From Flexilinea sp. (GTDB taxonomy: Bacteria > Chloroflexota > Anaerolineae > Anaerolineales > Anaerolineaceae): DNA of 39,627 nt. The position numbers and the translations under genes were made by a program. The notes beneath the pieces were generated by a model. The model worked only from the letters and a program-made list of their open reading frames with translations, had not been told where the DNA came from and ran no database searches. Below are positions 31,676-39,602 of this stretch, one piece after another. Numbering within the stretch: the stretch's first letter is position 1; each line of letters opens with the position of its first letter. Location of the stretch: the NCBI GenBank assembly GCA_017432685.1, contig JAFRIR010000081.1, positions 1 to 39,627 on the forward strand, read 5' to 3'.

Positions 31676-32803
31676 ATGCGTCAGGAACGTTGGCGTAACT
31701 TTGATTTTTGGCTGTTTGGTGTTGTGATCATCCTGTGCTTCTTCGGCATTGTAATGATTCAATCCGCGCTTGCCGGAAACCTGGAAGTTTCAATCAACAG
31801 TCAGATCCTTTACGTCTCCATTGGCCTGGTATTCATTCTTGCCTGCGCCTTTTTCGACTACCACTACCTGGACTCGCTGGCAAACATCATGTATGTCGGG
31901 ATTATTCTGCTGCTGATTGCGCTGCGCCTGTTTGGTACAGCCGCGTTCGGTTCCGCCCGCTGGTTCCGTATCGGGCCAATCTCACTACAGCCATCAGAAT
32001 TTGCAAAACTGATCCTGATCGTCCGTTTAGCCAAATATTTTGCGGATCACGACAATGACAAGCACGACCTGATGTGGATCATCAAGAGCTTTGCGCTGGA
32101 TTTCGGCATTGTCGTATTTATTCTCCTTCAGCCCAATATGTCAACCTCCATCGTTATGGTGGTTTTATGGTTTTCCATGATTTGGGCAAGCGGAATTCCG
32201 ATCAAGAGCCTTGTGCTTTTGGGTATCGTTGGAATCTTTGTTGTCATCGGACTGCTGGTTTGGATTTTCGTATCTCCGGAAACAGTGCCATTTGTGCAGG
32301 AATACCAGCTGAACCGTGTCCGTACCTTCATCGCCCCGGACCCGGATGCGCGATATGGAGACTCATACAACATTGACCAGGCAGTAATCTCTCTTGGGTC
32401 CGGAAAACTTTTCGGACAGGGTTACGGAAACGGCACACAAGTTCAGTTGCGCTTTTTGAAAGTACGGCATACGGACTTTATTTTCTCTGCACTGGGACAG
32501 GAATTTGGATTTATCGGAGCAATGCTGGTGATCATCGTGCTCTCTTTCATGGTTCTGAGGATCATCCATATTGCCCGGAATGCACCGGACTTTTTTGGCG
32601 CCTTGATTTGTTACGGAATTGCAACGCTTTTCTTCTTCCAGATGGTTGTGAACATGGGTGTGAACCTTCAGGTTCTGCCTGTCACCGGACTGACACTCCC
32701 TTTCATCAGCTACGGTGGTTCCTCCACAATGGCTCTGGCAATGGGAATCGGTCTGGTAGAATGCGTTGCAGTCAGCTCAGAAAAGAAGAATGAAATCACA
32801 TAA
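31676..32803 (+). CDS. rodA: Peptidoglycan glycosyltransferase RodA
   Basis: SEDS-family membrane glycosyltransferase that polymerises lipid II with PBP2. The 375 residues form about ten hydrophobic helices. Visible family landmarks are ARWFRIGPISLQPSEFAKL near 97-115, QPNMSTSIVM near 150-160, YNIDQAVISLGSGKLFGQGYGNGTQ near 230-255, HTDFIFSALGQEFGF and the end motif LPVTGLTLPFISYGGSS. A clear AAGGAGAG precedes ATG 31676. It ends the elongasome operon; 88 bp then lead to gltX. Confidence 0.96.
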   Translation: MRQERWRNFDFWLFGVVIILCFFGIVMIQSALAGNLEVSINSQILYVSIGLVFILACAFFDYHYLDSLANIMYVGIILLLIALRLFGTAAFGSARWFRIGPISLQPSEFAKLILIVRLAKYFADHDNDKHDLMWIIKSFALDFGIVVFILLQPNMSTSIVMVVLWFSMIWASGIPIKSLVLLGIVGIFVVIGLLVWIFVSPETVPFVQEYQLNRVRTFIAPDPDARYGDSYNIDQAVISLGSGKLFGQGYGNGTQVQLRFLKVRHTDFIFSALGQEFGFIGAMLVIIVLSFMVLRIIHIARNAPDFFGALICYGIATLFFFQMVVNMGVNLQVLPVTGLTLPFISYGGSSTMALAMGIGLVECVAVSSEKKNEIT

Positions 32804-32891
32804 CAGCGGTGAAGGATCAGTGTTTTAAACCGGGAGAAGGGAAAAGATGCTGAACCGTATCGCTTTCATAAATTGAAATGAGGATGAAAAA

Positions 32892-34388
32892 ATGACAGAT
32901 GAATTAAAACCCGCACGTGTCCGTTTTGCACCTTCCCCGACCGGGAGACTGCATTTAGGCGGAGCCAGGACGGCTCTTTATGATTACCTGATCGCAAAAA
33001 AAACAGGCGGTCAGTTTATTCTGCGGATCGAAGATACAGATCGAACCCGCTACGTTCCGACCGCAGAGCAGGAAATCATCGACGGACTACACTGGCTGGG
33101 TATTGAATGGGATGAAGGACCTGACATCGACGGACCTTACGGTCCTTACCGTCAGACAGAAAGAAAAGAAATATACCAGAAAGTCGCCGAGCAGCTGGTC
33201 GAGCAGGGAGATGCTTACTATTGTTTCTGCACACCTGAACGGCTGGAGGAAATGCGCAACCAACAGACGGCCAATAATGAATTTCCGCACTATGACGGTC
33301 ATTGCCGAGATATACCGCTTGAAGAAGCAAAACGGCGCGTTGCCGCAGGAGAGCCACATGTTGTCCGCCTCAAAGTTCCTCATGAAGGGACAACCATCGT
33401 TCATGATATGCTCCGAGGAGATATCACCATCGATAACAAACAGCTCGAGGATGCTATCATCCTGAAGACTGACGGGTGGGCGCTTTATCACCTGGCGGCC
33501 ATGGTTGACGATCACATGATGGGCATCACACATGTGATCCGCAGCTCTGAATGGCTGCCTTCTCTCCCGCTGCACCACATGATCTACCAGGCTCTGGGTT
33601 GGGATGAACCGGAATGGGTCCACCTTTCCGTGCTGCTGAGCCCCAGCGGAAAAGGGAAGCTCTCCAAACGCGAGTCAGAAGAACTGCTGAAACAGGGTTA
33701 TGCTGTATTCCTGACGGATTTTGCTGATCTTGGCTATATTCCGGAAGCAGTCACCAACTGGATCGCACAGATGGGCGCAAGTTTTGACGGAGATAATGAT
33801 TTCTTCACCATGAGTGACCTGATCGAAAAGTTCTCCTTTGACCACCTCAATCCTGCTCCGGCAGCAATGAATTTCCAAAAGCTGGACCATTTCAATGGTG
33901 CTCATATCCGCAGCCTTTCCCGGGAAGACCTGGCTCAGCGTCTGCTGCCATTTTTCATCAAAGCAGGCATCAATACCGACTACGACGGTGTTTATAAAGT
34001 TATCCCCTGCATACAGGAACGGATGGTACGGCTGACGGACGGTCCGAACGTCGCGAGATTCCTGTTTGAAGAAGATATCCCGCCGGTCATGGATCAGTTG
34101 CTGCAAAAGAAGCTCGAAATCAGTGACTGCATCAAAATCGCCGAACGTTCCTATGAGGTGATTGAAGCGTTGCCGGAATTCACAGCCGCAGCCATGGAAC
34201 AACCGCTGCGTGACATGGTCGCAGAACTGGGATATAAACCCGGACAGGTCTTTGGGCTGCTGCGGGGAGCCATTTCAGGGCAAAAAGTCACACCACCACT
34301 GTTTGACTGTATGGAAGTGATCGGTAAAGAAAAAGTGCTGCAGCGCATTGCAGATGCCGTAGAGTTTTTGAAGGCAAACAACGCTTGA
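32892..34388 (+). CDS. gltX: Glutamate--tRNA ligase
   Basis: Class I aminoacyl-tRNA synthetase that charges tRNA-Glu (and in many bacteria tRNA-Gln, for later amidation). The 498 residues contain the HIGH-like motif HLGG at 21-24 (in FAPSPTGRLHLGG), IEDTDRTRYV, the KMSKS-like KLSKR at 256-260 and a helical C-terminal anticodon-binding half. Start ATG 32892 has GAGGATG upstream. Length and motifs are normal. The 88-bp leader shows no T-box. It is followed after 14 bp by the alcohol dehydrogenase gene. Confidence 0.97.
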   Translation: MTDELKPARVRFAPSPTGRLHLGGARTALYDYLIAKKTGGQFILRIEDTDRTRYVPTAEQEIIDGLHWLGIEWDEGPDIDGPYGPYRQTERKEIYQKVAEQLVEQGDAYYCFCTPERLEEMRNQQTANNEFPHYDGHCRDIPLEEAKRRVAAGEPHVVRLKVPHEGTTIVHDMLRGDITIDNKQLEDAIILKTDGWALYHLAAMVDDHMMGITHVIRSSEWLPSLPLHHMIYQALGWDEPEWVHLSVLLSPSGKGKLSKRESEELLKQGYAVFLTDFADLGYIPEAVTNWIAQMGASFDGDNDFFTMSDLIEKFSFDHLNPAPAAMNFQKLDHFNGAHIRSLSREDLAQRLLPFFIKAGINTDYDGVYKVIPCIQERMVRLTDGPNVARFLFEEDIPPVMDQLLQKKLEISDCIKIAERSYEVIEALPEFTAAAMEQPLRDMVAELGYKPGQVFGLLRGAISGQKVTPPLFDCMEVIGKEKVLQRIADAVEFLKANNA

Positions 34389-34402
34389 ACGGGAGAAGTA
34401 TC

Positions 34403-35587
34403 ATGAGCGGGCTTGATAAATTTTCCTTTGGAATACCGACCGATCTTCGCTTTGGATGCGGGGTAATGGATGAATTGCAAAAAGTTTCCCTTCCCGGGAA
34501 ACGTGTGATGGTCGTTACCGGCGGAAAGACGATCCGCAGGAACGGTACGCTCGACAGACTGACGGAAATGGTTCGCAGCAAGACTGAGCAAATGATCCTG
34601 TTCGATGATGTAAGCGCAAACCCTTCTCTGACATCTGTAATGACCGGAGCTGAAACAGCCCGTAAAAATCATATTGACTGCGTCATTGGACTTGGCGGCG
34701 GGAGCGCCCTTGATACGGCAAAAGGCATCGCAGCTATGGCTGTCAATGACGGAAGTTTGTGGGATTATACCGCTTCCGGCTCAGGCGCCGGCAAAAAGAT
34801 GAGTGTAAAACCGCTGCCAATGATCGCAATTCCGACAACAGCGGGGACAGGCAGTGAAGGTAACAAAACTGCCGTTATCACTGATGTTGAACGAAAAGAA
34901 AAAATTGGCATCCGTACCGATTTTGTCCATTCCGCTTACATTGATCCGGAACTGACACTCTCCGTTCCACCTCAACATACTGCTGAACAGGGGTTTGATG
35001 CATTCTGCCATTGTCTGGAAGCGTTCCTGTCGGTCAAGGCAAACCCAATCAGCGACCTTTTTGCCCTTGCCGGTATGAAAGCCATCTATCAATGGCTCCC
35101 GCGTGCAGTTGAACAGGGAACTGACATCGAAGCTCGTTATTATGTCTCATATGGGTCTATGCTTGGCGGAATGGTACTTTATCTTTCATCAGCCTCCGCT
35201 GCCCATACTTTGGAGCATATGCTCAGCGGAATGAACCCCAGTGTCACTCATGGCGGCGGACTTGCCATGATCTTCGACGCTTTTCATGCAAAGATGGCTG
35301 CCAACGTTCCTTACCGGTATGCCGAGGCGGCAGATGTGCTGGGCATTTCAGCGCCAGACACTGATGAGACAGTGAAAGCTGAATCACTGCTTTATGCCCT
35401 TCATAGTTGGAAAAACAAACTCGGTTTAAATAACCTGAAGCTGACAGATTACGGATTTAGCACGGATCAAATCGACGAGATGATTCGCATGACACACTGG
35501 GTTGGCGGCGGCCCGCTGACCAGAGACCGTTATCGTTTGACAGACGATGACCTGGCTGAAATTCTTGAAAATTCACTGAACAGCTGA
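34403..35587 (+). CDS. Iron-containing alcohol dehydrogenase
   Basis: Group III metal-dependent alcohol dehydrogenase fold, 394 residues. NAD(P) contact GGGSALDTAK starts at 98 and PTTAGTGSEGN at 144-154. Candidate metal ligands are Asp199 and His203 (GFDAFCHCLEAF), His268 and His283 (THGGGLA), which match the family set. The substrate could be an aldehyde or alcohol such as butyraldehyde or lactaldehyde; it cannot be fixed here. ATG 34403 (GGGAGAAG upstream) is preferred to TTG 34385, which overlaps the gltX stop. The SDR gene begins two bases after its stop, so the two genes are likely one operon with gltX. Confidence 0.9.
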   Translation: MSGLDKFSFGIPTDLRFGCGVMDELQKVSLPGKRVMVVTGGKTIRRNGTLDRLTEMVRSKTEQMILFDDVSANPSLTSVMTGAETARKNHIDCVIGLGGGSALDTAKGIAAMAVNDGSLWDYTASGSGAGKKMSVKPLPMIAIPTTAGTGSEGNKTAVITDVERKEKIGIRTDFVHSAYIDPELTLSVPPQHTAEQGFDAFCHCLEAFLSVKANPISDLFALAGMKAIYQWLPRAVEQGTDIEARYYVSYGSMLGGMVLYLSSASAAHTLEHMLSGMNPSVTHGGGLAMIFDAFHAKMAANVPYRYAEAADVLGISAPDTDETVKAESLLYALHSWKNKLGLNNLKLTDYGFSTDQIDEMIRMTHWVGGGPLTRDRYRLTDDDLAEILENSLNS

Positions 35588-35589
35588 GT

Positions 35590-36327
35590 ATGGAAACCGT
35601 ATTGATCACAGGGGCCGCACGAAGACTCGGCAGCCAGATTACCAAAAGTCTGGCTGCTGACGGTTGTGCTGTCTGGATACACTACATGACACATCGGGAA
35701 GAAGCGTTTGCGCTTCGAGACAATATCATCTCTGACGGCGGACAAGCCGAATGTGTTCAATGTGACCTGACCAACACGGACCAGATTGACCACATGCTCA
35801 AAGTCATTACCGATAGTAACATGGGCAATTTGACGACCCTGATCAATAATGCGTCTGTGTTTCTCAGAAAAGACCTTCAAAAAACGGGGACAGATGAATG
35901 GGATCAGATCATGAATACAAATTTAAAAGCAGTCTGGTACCTTTCCAATCAGTTTGCAGCCATTTTTCCCACCAGCCGGAAGATCATAACAATCGGAGAC
36001 GCAAATGCAACAAGCTGCATGGTTCAGCACGCAACTTATGCACTCAGCAAACATGCGCTAAAGCTTCTCACGGAACAGATGGCGTTGGCATATGCTCCGA
36101 AAATATCTGTCAATCTCCTTTCTCCCGGATTGGTGATGAAAGGTGATCATGAGCCGGAAGCAATTTGGAATCAGCGTCAGAAAAGGGCTTTGACAAATAA
36201 TCATAACATCATCATTCAGGTTATAAATGGAGTCCGGTATTTGATGAGCGATTCCGGTATGACAGGGGCTGAATTGATAATTGATAATGGAGCTCATTTA
36301 TTTCGCAAAAATGAGAATCTGGGGTAG
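35590..36327 (+). CDS. Short-chain dehydrogenase, pteridine-reductase-like
   Basis: SDR of 245 residues with cofactor motif TGAARRLG at 7-14, NNAS at 86-89 and Tyr150-X3-Lys154 (YALSK). The usual catalytic Ser is replaced by Asp137 in ITIGDANAT, which is a hallmark of pteridine reductases and of FolM-type dihydromonapterin/dihydrofolate reductases. The doubled Arg in TGAARRLG also fits that group. Function is therefore likely NADPH-dependent reduction of a pterin or dihydrofolate, though I cannot exclude another substrate. It follows the alcohol dehydrogenase by two bases. Confidence 0.78.
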   Translation: METVLITGAARRLGSQITKSLAADGCAVWIHYMTHREEAFALRDNIISDGGQAECVQCDLTNTDQIDHMLKVITDSNMGNLTTLINNASVFLRKDLQKTGTDEWDQIMNTNLKAVWYLSNQFAAIFPTSRKIITIGDANATSCMVQHATYALSKHALKLLTEQMALAYAPKISVNLLSPGLVMKGDHEPEAIWNQRQKRALTNNHNIIIQVINGVRYLMSDSGMTGAELIIDNGAHLFRKNENLG

Positions 36328-36358
36328 AATTAAGTAACGATTCAAAGGGGAGAGCCTT

Positions 36359-37444
36359 ATGAAATATACATTCATTATTTGTCTGGTGCTTTTTGCCGTC
36401 ATTTTAACTTCCTGCAACATTCCAGAAAAGGTTACAGAAGAAATGGCCCGGACGATCGTTGCTTCAACATTAGAGGCAAAGGTAAACGCAATCGGATCGA
36501 TGACACCTCCTACCCCTACTCCAACAAACACAGAAATACCAACAGAGACACCTACACCGACGATTACCCCTACACCAACACTGGAACCCACACCAACATG
36601 GATTTATCATGAAAGAGGCAGCGCCCAGGTTTTGATTTTATATTATCATGACGTTGTTAAAGACAGTAATGACGATAAATATTATCAATGGGAATTTGAT
36701 TCCTGGTATGTAAAACCTATCGAATTTGAACAGCAAATGCGAATTTTGAACGAGATGAAATATACAACCATCACCATCGCAGATCTTGTCAAAGTCGTGT
36801 ATGAAGGAGGGGAACTGCCCGAACGGCCTGTGTTAATTACATTTGATTCAACTGAATTAGGTCAATGGAAAAATGCTTATCCGATCATGAAAAAATACGG
36901 TCAGGTTGGTAATTTACTTGTAAACGCCAATCATGTCGGTGCAAAGAATTCTTTGTCTGTAGAACAGATCAATACGTTACTGGATGAAGGATGGGGTATC
37001 GGTTCCTCCGGTGATGACGCCCAGGATCCGGGAGTAAGATTAGCTGATCGTGGCAGATGGAGCCGAGAAATCGGCGGTTCAAAAACAAGAATTGAGGAAA
37101 CTTTCGAAGGGCTGGAGGTACAGGGTTTTGCTTATCCGGATGGATACACGGATCCCGAAGGAGAAATTATCCGCCGTGTGTCTAACACCTATAAGATTGC
37201 ATTCAGCAGACTGCCGGCTCAATTAACGGATGAAGTTTCCTTCAACAACATTTTCTTCGTCCCGAGGGTTGAAATTACAGGTGGAACCTCCTACAATGAT
37301 TTCTTCAGTAAACTTCCCTGGAAGGAAGGAGAGATTTCTAAAGAGACAATGGAATGGACAATTCCCACACCCACACTTGAACCGGAATTTGTCGAAATGA
37401 CAAAACAGGCTCAAGAATCATTGATAGCTGCAGACAATCAATAA
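36359..37444 (+). CDS. Deacetylase-fold lipoprotein, probably inactive
   Basis: Surface lipoprotein of 361 residues: lipobox LTSC with Cys19, then a Pro/Thr-rich linker (49-80, PTPTPT type, as in many Chloroflexota exported proteins), then a polysaccharide-deacetylase (NodB) fold. Landmarks are LILYYHDVV near 92-100, VLITFD at 158-163 and FAYPDG at 257-262. Key residues are lost: the metal Asp of TFDD is Ser164, and the HxxxH pair of the usual SHTxxH motif is replaced (SSGDDA, 216-221). Hence catalysis by the usual metal route is unlikely and a binding role is more probable. A second short Thr-Pro stretch lies near the C-terminus. Start ATG 36359 has AAAGGGGAGAG upstream. Confidence 0.82.
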   Translation: MKYTFIICLVLFAVILTSCNIPEKVTEEMARTIVASTLEAKVNAIGSMTPPTPTPTNTEIPTETPTPTITPTPTLEPTPTWIYHERGSAQVLILYYHDVVKDSNDDKYYQWEFDSWYVKPIEFEQQMRILNEMKYTTITIADLVKVVYEGGELPERPVLITFDSTELGQWKNAYPIMKKYGQVGNLLVNANHVGAKNSLSVEQINTLLDEGWGIGSSGDDAQDPGVRLADRGRWSREIGGSKTRIEETFEGLEVQGFAYPDGYTDPEGEIIRRVSNTYKIAFSRLPAQLTDEVSFNNIFFVPRVEITGGTSYNDFFSKLPWKEGEISKETMEWTIPTPTLEPEFVEMTKQAQESLIAADNQ

Positions 37445-37448
37445 GCAG

Positions 37449-38483
37449 ATGGGCAAAGTCACACTCAAAGATGTAGCAAAAGTTGCCAACGTCTCTTTCA
37501 CTACAGTTTCCCGGGCACTATCCGGTAATCCCGAGATCAGCAATGATACCCGAGATCGCATTCTGAAGATATGCGAAGAGATGGGCTACACCACAAATTA
37601 CATTGCTCGTTCGATGATCAAAAAAAAGACGGAACTGATCGGGCTGATCGTTCCGTCTATTGATAATCCGTTTATGTCAGAGCTCGCATATTATATCGAG
37701 GTCACTGCCCGACGTTTCGGTTACAACCTGATTCTTTGCAATTCACATCCGGATCTGAACCAGGAACAAAAGGTGATGAAGCTGATGATAGGGCACCAGG
37801 TGGACGGCGTACTGATCATCCCTCAAAAACCGGGATCGTATGAGAACCTCAAACGGTATACTGCGCTGATTCCTTCAGTTTTTCTGAGTGAAAATCTGAA
37901 GGATCAAAATGGCAGCTATATTTCTGTAGACAACCAACGCGGTACAAAACTGGGAACAGAATATTTATACAGACTCGGTCATCGGAGCATTCTGTATTAC
38001 GGGTGCCGCACAGGAAGCACGACACACCAGCTACGTGCTGACGGATATATAGAAGCCTGTCAGCTTCTCGGTATCAAACCCAATATCGTTTATTTTGACT
38101 CGGTATCCAGCTCGATCGAACTGGGATATGAAATGGCGCATAAGGCACTGGAACAGAAACGAAAAATCACAGCCATCTTTGCTTCTACAGATTCCAACGC
38201 TATCGGTCTGATGCAGGCTGCACGGGAAAAAAACATCAGAATTCCCGAAGATCTTTCACTGCTTGGCTTTGACAACATACGGCTGGCATCCCTGCCTCAA
38301 ATTGATCTTACAACAGTTGCCCAACCCAAAGAAGAAATGGCAGTCCGTGCAGTAAAAATGCTTATAAGGAAAATCGAAAAGCAGTCAACAGAGCCATCTT
38401 TTGAAATCATCGAACCGGTTTTAGTTGAAAGGTCCTCATGTCGTTCAAAACTATTTGAAATGCCACTCACTACACAAACCTGA
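37449..38483 (+). CDS. LacI-family transcriptional regulator
   Basis: Full-length LacI/GalR-type regulator of 344 residues. The helix-turn-helix is VTLKDVAKVANVSFTTVSRAL (about 4-24), followed by the hinge helix region (NYIARSMIKKKT) and a periplasmic-binding-protein-like sensor domain starting IGLIVPSIDNPFMSEL. Typical later motifs are GVLIIPQ, ISVDNQRGTKLGTEYL, IFASTDSNAIGLMQ and LSLLGFDNI. The effector is probably a sugar but is not readable. It begins four bases after the lipoprotein gene. Palindromic sites in the spacer after it (38518-38574) could be its targets. Confidence 0.93.
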   Translation: MGKVTLKDVAKVANVSFTTVSRALSGNPEISNDTRDRILKICEEMGYTTNYIARSMIKKKTELIGLIVPSIDNPFMSELAYYIEVTARRFGYNLILCNSHPDLNQEQKVMKLMIGHQVDGVLIIPQKPGSYENLKRYTALIPSVFLSENLKDQNGSYISVDNQRGTKLGTEYLYRLGHRSILYYGCRTGSTTHQLRADGYIEACQLLGIKPNIVYFDSVSSSIELGYEMAHKALEQKRKITAIFASTDSNAIGLMQAAREKNIRIPEDLSLLGFDNIRLASLPQIDLTTVAQPKEEMAVRAVKMLIRKIEKQSTEPSFEIIEPVLVERSSCRSKLFEMPLTTQT

Positions 38484-38517
38484 GCCGGTTTCATGAAGTA
38501 TAATTTATTTTTGAATT

Positions 38518-38594
38518 ATATTAATATACCGCAATAATTGCGACACTATCATATTAATATCGTTATTTGCGACATTCAGAGATACCGGTATATT
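38518..38594 (+). promoter_or_regulatory. Duplicated palindrome/-35 unit and promoter
   Basis: Two imperfect copies of a roughly 25-bp unit lie 33 bp apart (38518-38545 and 38551-38574). Each starts with the palindrome ATATTAATAT and ends with TTGCGACA. In the second copy TTGCGA (38567-38572) is a plausible -35 for TATATT at 38589-38594 (16-nt spacer), about 37 bp before the next gene. The palindromes may bind a dimeric regulator such as the adjacent LacI-type protein. Confidence 0.5.
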
Positions 38595-38631
38595 CTGAAT
38601 TAAACCAAAAACTGAAAAAGGGGGATAAAAC

Positions 38632-39369
38632 ATGAATCTCGAAGAACTCAGTTTTCCACTGGAAGCAAACGTTCAAAACATAGCTCATTTCATTGACACA
38701 AAAGGGAACTATGCATTCACTTTCGGAAGTCCTTTCTGTTACATCAGTCCGGTCGAATTGAAAGAAAAGAAAGCCTTTCTTTTAGCCGAATTCAATCAGC
38801 AGAAGAAAAAAAGTCTGAACGCCGAAACAGTGTTCACATATTATATTAACAGTGAAAAAAAACTGCCGCATCCGGATCGCAAAATCAAAGCCTCCATCCG
38901 GGAAACAAAAATATTCAAAGGTGATGGGAGTGACCTCGGAACAGTACAGATCATTTTACAGCGCGGGATGTTCCGCAGTTATGAAGGGATTAATGCAAAT
39001 CCCGTCTATAACAAAGAAAAAGAACTGGTTGGATTCTGCCACTATAATAAAAAAGCCAAAAGCAAAGATGTCTACACATGCGGCAATGATTATCAGATAC
39101 CTTCTGAACCGCTGGCCCCGCAGGATATTGCTGCATTGGAATCAGCAGGACGTGTCCATAAGGTTTATTCATATGACATCGTAGAAGCAGAAGAGGTGGA
39201 CAACCGGGACCGGTTCATGGCCATTTTTTCTCCATCAAAAAAATCGGAGCTGACAAACAACCGAATACGTTTCTTTGGATGTGAAGCAGACACAGATTTG
39301 AAAGAACTGCTCCTTACAGCTTTATTCGCCTTTTTCTGGGGTACCTATATCGACATTCCGCTGAGTTAA
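38632..39369 (+). CDS. Hypothetical protein, family not recognised
   Basis: A 245-residue protein with a strong ribosome-binding site (AAAGGGGGA) before ATG 38632, so expression is credible. No signal peptide. The sequence is Lys-rich with alternating strand-like segments (ASIRETKIFKGDGSDLGTVQIIL, FRSYEGINANPVYNKEKELVGFCHY), a Cys at about 150 (YTCGND) and a hydrophobic C-terminus (about 223-243, LKELLLTALFAFFWGTYIDIPL) that may be a tail anchor or buried helix. I do not recognise a family and assign no function. It has its own promoter region with duplicated sites, and its stop codon is the first part of inverted-repeat element copy 2. Confidence 0.75.
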   Translation: MNLEELSFPLEANVQNIAHFIDTKGNYAFTFGSPFCYISPVELKEKKAFLLAEFNQQKKKSLNAETVFTYYINSEKKLPHPDRKIKASIRETKIFKGDGSDLGTVQIILQRGMFRSYEGINANPVYNKEKELVGFCHYNKKAKSKDVYTCGNDYQIPSEPLAPQDIAALESAGRVHKVYSYDIVEAEEVDNRDRFMAIFSPSKKSELTNNRIRFFGCEADTDLKELLLTALFAFFWGTYIDIPLS

Positions 39370-39470
39370 GGGTACCTCTAAAAACTTCCGGGCGGGGGTA
39401 TGGGGGCTGCCGCCCCCGGAAACCTCCCGAGAAGATTCAGAGAATAACTGATGATTTTAGATGTTCCCTT
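39368..39470. mobile_element. Short inverted-repeat element, copy 2
   Basis: A 103-bp element is bounded by 16-bp terminal inverted repeats: AAGGGTACCTCTAAAA at 39368-39383 and TTTTAGATGTTCCCTT at 39455-39470 (14 of 16 pair). Inside is a GC-rich hairpin (TTCCGGGCGG near 39386 with CCGCCCCCGGAA at 39410-39421). The left 35 bases match copy 1 at 19707 closely. It codes for nothing visible and resembles a MITE; the hairpin may also stop transcription of the upstream gene. Confidence 0.65.
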
Positions 39471-39544
39471 AAAACAAAAACGGCTGATGATTATTCCGGG
39501 GCATGAGCCCCAGTAGGCCGTATTTGAGCGCCACTTGACCGCGC

Positions 39545-39602
39545 ATCAGCGCCATAAATCAAAAACGCACATCAGCACCATCAAAACACGAATCAGCGCC
39601 AC
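39545..39602. repeat. Short imperfect direct repeats at window end
   Basis: Three copies of ATCAGCRCCAY (39545-39555, 39571-39581, 39592-39602), each followed by an A-rich spacer, are 26 and 21 bp apart. A fourth partial copy (GAGCGCCAC) lies near 39525. A small hairpin GGGGC-ATGA-GCCCC precedes them (about 39499-39512). No gene could be supported in 39471-39627 on either strand. Function unknown; the array may continue past the window edge. Confidence 0.5.

Noticed and set aside
32804..32891. T-box or other riboswitch before gltX
   Set aside because: The 88-bp spacer lacks the T-box consensus and any terminator hairpin.
36507..36600. Microsatellite-like ACACC/CCTAC DNA repeat
   Set aside because: Explained by the Pro/Thr-rich linker coded in frame by the lipoprotein gene.
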